A stretch of 8,089 bases of DNA from an uncultured Collinsella sp. (GTDB taxonomy: Bacteria > Actinomycetota > Coriobacteriia > Coriobacteriales > Coriobacteriaceae), in contig URVZ01000077.1 of the NCBI GenBank assembly GCA_900551365.1, positions 1 to 8,089 on the forward strand, given 5' to 3'. Within the stretch, counting starts at the first letter, position 1, and every line of letters starts with the position of its first letter. The notes under the pieces were generated by a model, which had not been told where the DNA came from, did not search any database, and saw only the letters and a program-made list of their open reading frames with translations. Below are positions 4,016-8,089 of the stretch, in pieces. A program made the position numbers and the translations under genes.

Positions 4016-6829
4016 GTGGCTGAGAACCTAAGCAACCAGTCTGTACCCGAAGCCGCGGCGCGCGTCGCTGCCGTGGTCAACCGCCTCGTTAACCGAATCG
4101 GCTCGAATGCCGAGTCCAGGGAGCGTCTCGCCGAGATCGAGATCCCCGAGGAGCTGCGCGACAATCTGGCGCTGTTCTTGCGCCTGGAGCGCCGTGTGCT
4201 TAGCGAGTATGATCCCGAGATCGCGGACCTGTTCGACAAGATTTTGACAGCCGAGATTGTGGTCAATGCCGGCAACCCCGGTACCTGCGCTGCCGACGAA
4301 GCCGTCGACGAGCAGGGCGTGCCCACCGCCGACGAGCCCACTGCCGTGGCATTTCGTGAGGTCGTCGATTTGATCGACAGCCTGCCGCTCGATAAGCAGC
4401 AGGTCATTGTCCGCGCCTTTACGAGCTTTTTCCATCTGGCAAACCTGTCGGAGGAGAACTACCGTGTGGCGCAGCTGCGCGAGCGCGAGGCCGGCGCATC
4501 GACCGATACCGAGGTCGATCCCGCCAACGAACTCACCGTCGCCTATCACCAGTTGGTAAACGAGATGGGCGTCGAGGGTGCCAATGAGCTGCTCGGCAAG
4601 CTCGAGTTCCACCCTGTCTTTACCGCACATCCCACCGAGGCCCGTCGTAAGGCCGTCGAGGGCAAGATTCGCCGTATCTCCAACCTGCTGGAGGAGCGTC
4701 CGCGTTTGGGCGGCTCCGACCTGGTGGAGAACGAGCGCCATATGCTGCAGGAGATCGACGCCCTGGTGCGTACGAGCCCCATCGCGCTCAAGAAGCCCAC
4801 GCCGGTCGAGGAAGCCGATACCATCATCGACATCTTTGATAACACGCTGTTCGACGTTATCCCCGTTATCTATCGTCGTTTTGACGATTGGGTGCTGGGC
4901 GACAAGGCCGGTACTGTGCCGCCGCTGTGCCCGGCGTTCTTCCATCCCGGCAGCTGGATCGGTTCCGACCGCGACGGTAACCCCAACGTCACCGCCAAGG
5001 TGAGCCGTGAGGTCGCCGCCAAGTACTTTACGCACATGGTGCTCAAGCTCGAGGACAAGTGCCGCCACATCGGCCGCAACCTCACGCTCGAGGCCACCTA
5101 CAGCAAGCCGTCGGCCGAGCTCATTAACCTGTGGAACCATCAGGTCGAGATGAGCCCTCGGTACACGGCCCGCGCCGAGCTGATCTCCGAGCACGAGCCG
5201 CATCGCGCCGTCATGCTCGTCATGGCCGACCGTCTGAACGCCACCGTGCGCCGTATCACCGACACCATGTACCACAGCGCCGACGAGTTCCTGGATGACC
5301 TGCGCGTCGTCCAGCGTTCGCTGGCCGCCTGCGGTGCCGTCCGTGCTGCCTACGGCCCGGTCCAGACCATCATCTGGCAGGTCGAGTCCTTCGGCTTCCA
5401 TATGGTCGAGATGGAGTTCCGTCAGCACTCCGTGGTGCACGCCCGCGCCCTCAAGGATATCCACGAGAACGGTATCCATGGCGACCTGCAGCCCATGACG
5501 CGCGAGGTCATCGATACCTTCCGCGCTATCGGCTCCATCCAAAAGCGCTACGGCAAGAAGATGGCGCACCGCTATATCATCTCGTTCACCAAGAGCGCCC
5601 AGCATGTGGCTGACGTCTTTGAGCTTGCCCACCTGTCCTTTGCACACGAGGAGGATGTCCCCGAGCTCGACGTGATCCCGCTGTTCGAGCAGCTCGAGGA
5701 CCTCGAGGGCTGCGTCGACGTGCTCGACCAGATGCTCACGCTGCCCGTGGTACAGAAGCGCCTTGCTCAGACCAACCGCCGCATGGAGGTTATGCTGGGC
5801 TATTCCGACTCCTCCAAGGACGCCGGTCCTACCACGGCCATGCTCGCGCTGCACTCCGCGCAGGAGCGCATCGCCAAGTGGGCCGAGAAGAACGATATCG
5901 ACCTGGTGCTCATGCACGGTCGCGGCGGTGCCGTGGGCCGTGGTGGCGGCCCGGCCAACAAGGCCGTGCTGGCGCAGCCCAAGGGTTCGGTCAACTGCTT
6001 CTTTAAGCTCACCGAGCAGGGCGAGGTCATCTTTGCCCGTTACGGCAACCGCACGCTGGCTCAGCGCCATGTTGAGTCCGTTGCCGCCGCAACGCTTTTG
6101 CAGTCGGCCCCGAGTGTCGAGAAGACCAACACCGAGACCACGCAGAAGTTCTGGGATATGGCCGAGAAGCTCAACGCCGCAAGCCACGAGCGCTATCTGG
6201 ACCTGCTGAACACCGAGGACTTTACACCATGGTTCTCGACCGTGACGCCGCTGACCGAGGTCGGTCTGCTGCCGATCGGCTCGCGTCCCGCTAAGCGCGG
6301 CCTGGGCGCCAAGTCGCTCGATGACCTGCGTACCATTCCGTGGATCTTCAGCTGGAGCCAGGCGCGCATTAACCTGGCCGCTTGGTACGGCCTGGGCACC
6401 GCCTGCGAGCAGCTTGGCGATCTTGACCAGCTCAAGGCTGCCTACCAAGAGTGGCCGTTCTTCCGCACCTTTATCGACAATATTGAGATGTCGATCGCCA
6501 AGACCGATCAGCGCATCGCCAAGATGTATCTGCACCTGGGCGATCGCCAGGATCTGTCCGAGAAGGTCTTTACCGAGATGCAGCTCACCCGTAAGTGGGT
6601 CCTTGCCATCGTCGGTGATGAGTGGCCGCTGCAGCGCCGCCGCGTGCTCGGCTGTGCTGTTCGCGTGCGTAACCCCTACGTCGACGCCCTGTCCATCGCC
6701 CAGGTCCGCGCCCTTCGCGAGGTGCGTATGAACCAGGACGAGATGGCCGAGGAGAAGAAGGCCGAGTACATGAGCCTGATTCTTTCGACTGTGACCGGCG
6801 TCTCGGCAGGATTGCAGAACACGGGGTAA
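4016..6829 (+). CDS. ppc: Phosphoenolpyruvate carboxylase (PEPC)
   Basis: Cytosolic homotetramer in the family; converts PEP plus bicarbonate to oxaloacetate and phosphate, refilling the C4 pool and, in anaerobes, feeding reductive succinate or aspartate routes. It has 937 residues from GTG 4016 (941 from ATG 4004), longer than E. coli PEPC (883). The excess is mostly N-terminal, including an Ala/Asp/Glu-rich stretch near residues 85-105. Motifs: 'VFTAHPTEA' with catalytic H205; 'GSDRDGNP' (316-323); 'EFRQHS' with R469; 'LFEQLEDL' with metal-ligand E558; 'GYSDSSKDAGP' (595-605) with D598 and K601; 'HGRGG' (634-638) and 'GRGGGP' (641-646) with R642; 'TEQGE' (666-670); 'IGSRPAKR' (754-761); 'LRTIPWIFSWSQAR' (771-784); and C-terminal NTG. 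By motif alignment, the residues forming the aspartate inhibitor site in E. coli (R587, K773, R832, N881) have counterparts R642, K829, R885 and N935, so aspartate feedback is plausible. It has its own promoter and is followed by a large palindrome; it looks monocistronic. Confidence 0.97.
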   Translation: MAENLSNQSVPEAAARVAAVVNRLVNRIGSNAESRERLAEIEIPEELRDNLALFLRLERRVLSEYDPEIADLFDKILTAEIVVNAGNPGTCAADEAVDEQGVPTADEPTAVAFREVVDLIDSLPLDKQQVIVRAFTSFFHLANLSEENYRVAQLREREAGASTDTEVDPANELTVAYHQLVNEMGVEGANELLGKLEFHPVFTAHPTEARRKAVEGKIRRISNLLEERPRLGGSDLVENERHMLQEIDALVRTSPIALKKPTPVEEADTIIDIFDNTLFDVIPVIYRRFDDWVLGDKAGTVPPLCPAFFHPGSWIGSDRDGNPNVTAKVSREVAAKYFTHMVLKLEDKCRHIGRNLTLEATYSKPSAELINLWNHQVEMSPRYTARAELISEHEPHRAVMLVMADRLNATVRRITDTMYHSADEFLDDLRVVQRSLAACGAVRAAYGPVQTIIWQVESFGFHMVEMEFRQHSVVHARALKDIHENGIHGDLQPMTREVIDTFRAIGSIQKRYGKKMAHRYIISFTKSAQHVADVFELAHLSFAHEEDVPELDVIPLFEQLEDLEGCVDVLDQMLTLPVVQKRLAQTNRRMEVMLGYSDSSKDAGPTTAMLALHSAQERIAKWAEKNDIDLVLMHGRGGAVGRGGGPANKAVLAQPKGSVNCFFKLTEQGEVIFARYGNRTLAQRHVESVAAATLLQSAPSVEKTNTETTQKFWDMAEKLNAASHERYLDLLNTEDFTPWFSTVTPLTEVGLLPIGSRPAKRGLGAKSLDDLRTIPWIFSWSQARINLAAWYGLGTACEQLGDLDQLKAAYQEWPFFRTFIDNIEMSIAKTDQRIAKMYLHLGDRQDLSEKVFTEMQLTRKWVLAIVGDEWPLQRRRVLGCAVRVRNPYVDALSIAQVRALREVRMNQDEMAEEKKAEYMSLILSTVTGVSAGLQNTG

Positions 6830-6850
6830 TCGATAGCCCTGTAGTCGTCC

Positions 6851-6977
6851 GGGCCCGCCATTAGTTTACTTTTAGGCACGTCCTCGGACATGCAAGAAGC
6901 CCTCGCTGCGCACTTCGTGCGGCGAGGGCTTCTTGCGTCCTGCGGAGTGTGCCTAAAAGTAAACTAATGGCGGGCCC
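6851..6977. repeat. 127-bp nested inverted repeat with perfect 29-bp outer arms
   Basis: The outer arms 6851-6879 and 6949-6977 are exact reverse complements over 29 bases, with GGGCCC at both extremities. Inside, 12-base unpaired segments (6880-6891 and 6937-6948, both beginning GTCCT) flank a second hairpin at 6892-6936. No transposase gene and no clear target-site duplication are seen next to the arms. It could be a REP/BIME-like or MITE-like element, or a compound terminator; I cannot decide from one copy. Confidence 0.85.
6892..6936. terminator. Inner hairpin of the palindrome, probable (bidirectional) terminator of ppc
   Basis: Perfect 15-bp arms GCAAGAAGCCCTCGC (6892-6906) and GCGAGGGCTTCTTGC (6922-6936) enclose a smaller stem CGCAC-TTC-GTGCG (6909-6921). 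The pyrimidine-rich TTCTT lies in the stem itself, mirrored by AAGAA on the other side, so it could act for both strands. There is no long T-run. It is 63 bases after the ppc stop. Confidence 0.5.
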
Positions 6978-7247
6978 TGCGATGTCCGGTCTTCGGCGGA
7001 TTACTGCTGGGTGAATAATGGCGCGCTTCGCGCGTTTTGGATGGGGTCTGTCCCGGCGGCGCGTTTGGTGCTTCTCGCCTTACGACTGTGGCGGCTGCGG
7101 TCCCGTTTGGGATCGTGGCCGTTTTGTTGTGGGTCAAATATGAACGTTGTGTTAATGAGTCGGTGGACGGTGGTGTTTTTCGGTGAGCGGCGTATCCTTC
7201 CAACGGTTTATCTAGTGTGTCAGTTGAAAGGAAGAGGGCGCTCGTCA
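6978..7247 (+). other. Non-coding spacer and leader upstream of larA
   Basis: No convincing gene lies in this 270-base stretch; short open frames on either strand show no recognisable protein features. A small stem CGCGC-TTC-GCGCG (7022-7034) followed by TTTT could be a weak second terminator for readthrough from upstream. The segment 7121-7157 is more AT-rich and contains TATGAA (7139-7144) and TTAAT (7152-7156), the likeliest place for the larA promoter, but I cannot name a -35/-10 pair with confidence. TATCTA at 7209-7214 is another -10-like match. The end of the region contains the leader hairpin and Shine-Dalgarno described separately. Confidence 0.4.
7196..7238 (+). promoter_or_regulatory. 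larA Shine-Dalgarno region with overlapping inverted repeat
   Basis: AAAGGA (7227-7232) and GAGGG (7234-7238) precede the TTG at 7248; GAGGG is 9 bases away, a workable spacing. CCTTCCAAC (7196-7204) and GTTGAAAGG (7223-7231) form a 9-bp inverted repeat with one mismatch around 18 bases, and the right arm covers the first Shine-Dalgarno sequence. Folding would hide that site while leaving GAGGG exposed. Confidence 0.45.
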
Positions 7248-8089
7248 TTGTTTGAATGTGAACTGCCGTTTGACCACAAGACGTTGCATCTGGAGCTCGA
7301 GGATAAGAACTTCGCGGGTGTGATGGAAGGTCATCAAAACGAGTTTAAGACTACGAAATCGCAGGAAGAGCTGGTAGAGGAGTCGCTTGCCAACCCTTAT
7401 GGCTCGCCTTCGCTCGAGGAGCTTTGTGCTGGCAAGAAGGATATCGTCATCATTAGCTCCGATCATACGCGTCCCGTTCCCTCGCGTGTGACGATGCCTA
7501 TTCTGCTGCATCACATCCATTCCGCTGCGCCTGAGGCGCGCGTTCGCATTCTGGTTGCTACGGGTATGCATCGTCCGTCGACGCACGAGGAGCTCGTCAA
7601 CAAGTACGGCGAGGAGATCGTTGCCAACGAGGAAATCGTTATGCACGTCGCGACCGACGACAGCATGATGAAAAAGATCGGCACCCTGCCTTCTGGCGGC
7701 GAGTGCATCATCAACAAGATTGCCGCCGATTGCGATCTGCTGCTTGCAGAGGGCTTCATTGAGCCGCACTTCTTTGCCGGTTTCTCTGGCAGCCGCAAGT
7801 CCGTGCTGCCCGGTATCGCCAGCTACAAGACCATCATGTACAACCACAACGGTCAGTTTGTGAACGATTCCCGTTCGCGTGCCGGCAACCTGTGCCACAA
7901 CCACGTGAGCGAGGACATGTTTGCCGCTGCCGAGATGGCTCACCTTGCCTTTGTGCTCAACGTGGTGCTCAACGGCAAGCACGAGGTCATCGGCTCCTTT
8001 GCCGGCGACATCCACAAGGCGCACGAGGCTGGCTGCGAGTTCGTGAAGAGCCTTGCCGGCGTTGAGCCCGTCGAGTGCGAGATTGCCAT
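7248..8089 (+). CDS. larA: Nickel-pincer lactate racemase LarA, N-terminal two thirds (3' end outside window)
   Basis: LarA interconverts L- and D-lactate using a nickel pincer cofactor made from nicotinic acid adenine dinucleotide by LarB, LarC and LarE. The reading frame is open from 7248 to the window end (280 residues of an expected ~425). Signature segments: 'SDHTRPVP', 'TGMHRPST', 'IEPHFFAGFSGSRKSVLPGIA' and 'YNHNGQF'. Counting from the TTG as residue 1, the key residues fall at R75, H108, H174, K184 and H200. These are the numbers I recall for Lactobacillus plantarum LarA, where K184 carries the cofactor and H200 binds nickel. This supports both the function and the TTG start ('MFECELPFDHKTLHLEL' is a normal LarA beginning). 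In-frame GTG 7215 and TTG 7224 are possible alternatives but lie in the leader hairpin. LarA homologues acting on other 2-hydroxyacids exist, so the substrate could differ; K298 and the C-terminal domain are not visible. Accessory lar genes, if nearby, would be to the right. Confidence 0.92.
   Translation, partial: MFECELPFDHKTLHLELEDKNFAGVMEGHQNEFKTTKSQEELVEESLANPYGSPSLEELCAGKKDIVIISSDHTRPVPSRVTMPILLHHIHSAAPEARVRILVATGMHRPSTHEELVNKYGEEIVANEEIVMHVATDDSMMKKIGTLPSGGECIINKIAADCDLLLAEGFIEPHFFAGFSGSRKSVLPGIASYKTIMYNHNGQFVNDSRSRAGNLCHNHVSEDMFAAAEMAHLAFVLNVVLNGKHEVIGSFAGDIHKAHEAGCEFVKSLAGVEPVECEIA

Noticed and set aside
4028..6535. An 835-codon open frame on the minus strand across ppc
   Set aside because: It is the complement of a GC-rich, strongly codon-biased gene; its protein is low-complexity with no recognisable motif, while the + strand encodes every PEPC motif.
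6964..7248. A 94-codon minus-strand frame in the ppc-larA spacer
   Set aside because: Overlaps the palindrome arm, has no clear ribosome site, and its Pro/Thr/Arg-rich protein has no recognisable features.
7245..8024. A 259-codon minus-strand frame at the right end
   Set aside because: Antisense to larA, whose + strand frame carries all catalytic residues.

Overview
The window is about 60% GC with dense GC-ending codons, and every supported gene lies on the + strand. Gene content, codon style and the heavily palindromic intergenic spacers suggest a Coriobacteriia actinobacterium, most likely a Collinsella-like gut anaerobe. That placement is inference from general resemblance, not from a search.

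Layout: (1) 1-378 is the C-terminal half of an EamA/DMT-type transporter, entering from the left and closed by a clear rho-independent terminator (391-416). (2) 495-1790 is an intact M20-family amidohydrolase (peptidase/aminoacylase-like), preceded by a cluster of small palindromes. (3) 1831-2251 is a wreck of a major facilitator (MFS) transporter: a good start and Shine-Dalgarno, two transmembrane helices and motif A, then frame changes and loss of the rest. (4) 2250-2383 holds two long, near-perfect hairpins back to back; the second abuts the hisS promoter. (5) 2444-3757 is hisS, histidyl-tRNA synthetase. (6) 3758-4015 is a spacer with a terminator-like hairpin and the ppc promoter, which carries a spaced inverted repeat. 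(7) 4016-6829 is ppc, phosphoenolpyruvate carboxylase, full length and with all catalytic motifs. (8) 6851-6977 is a 127-bp nested inverted repeat with perfect 29-bp outer arms. (9) 6978-7247 is a leader/spacer without a convincing gene. (10) 7248 to the right edge is the N-terminal two thirds of larA, nickel-pincer lactate racemase, starting at TTG.

Functionally these are mostly independent housekeeping or metabolic units. The amidohydrolase and the broken transporter were probably an uptake-and-hydrolysis pair, now without its transporter. hisS serves translation. ppc (anaplerotic oxaloacetate from PEP) and larA (D/L-lactate interconversion) both sit in fermentative carbon flow, but they are separated by a strong palindromic element and do not look co-transcribed.

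I see no defence system, CRISPR array, tRNA, rRNA, transposase or obviously new multi-gene system. The most unusual material is the non-coding palindromic DNA between genes, the decayed transporter that ends at one of those hairpins, and the doubled CDECRE motif in HisRS.
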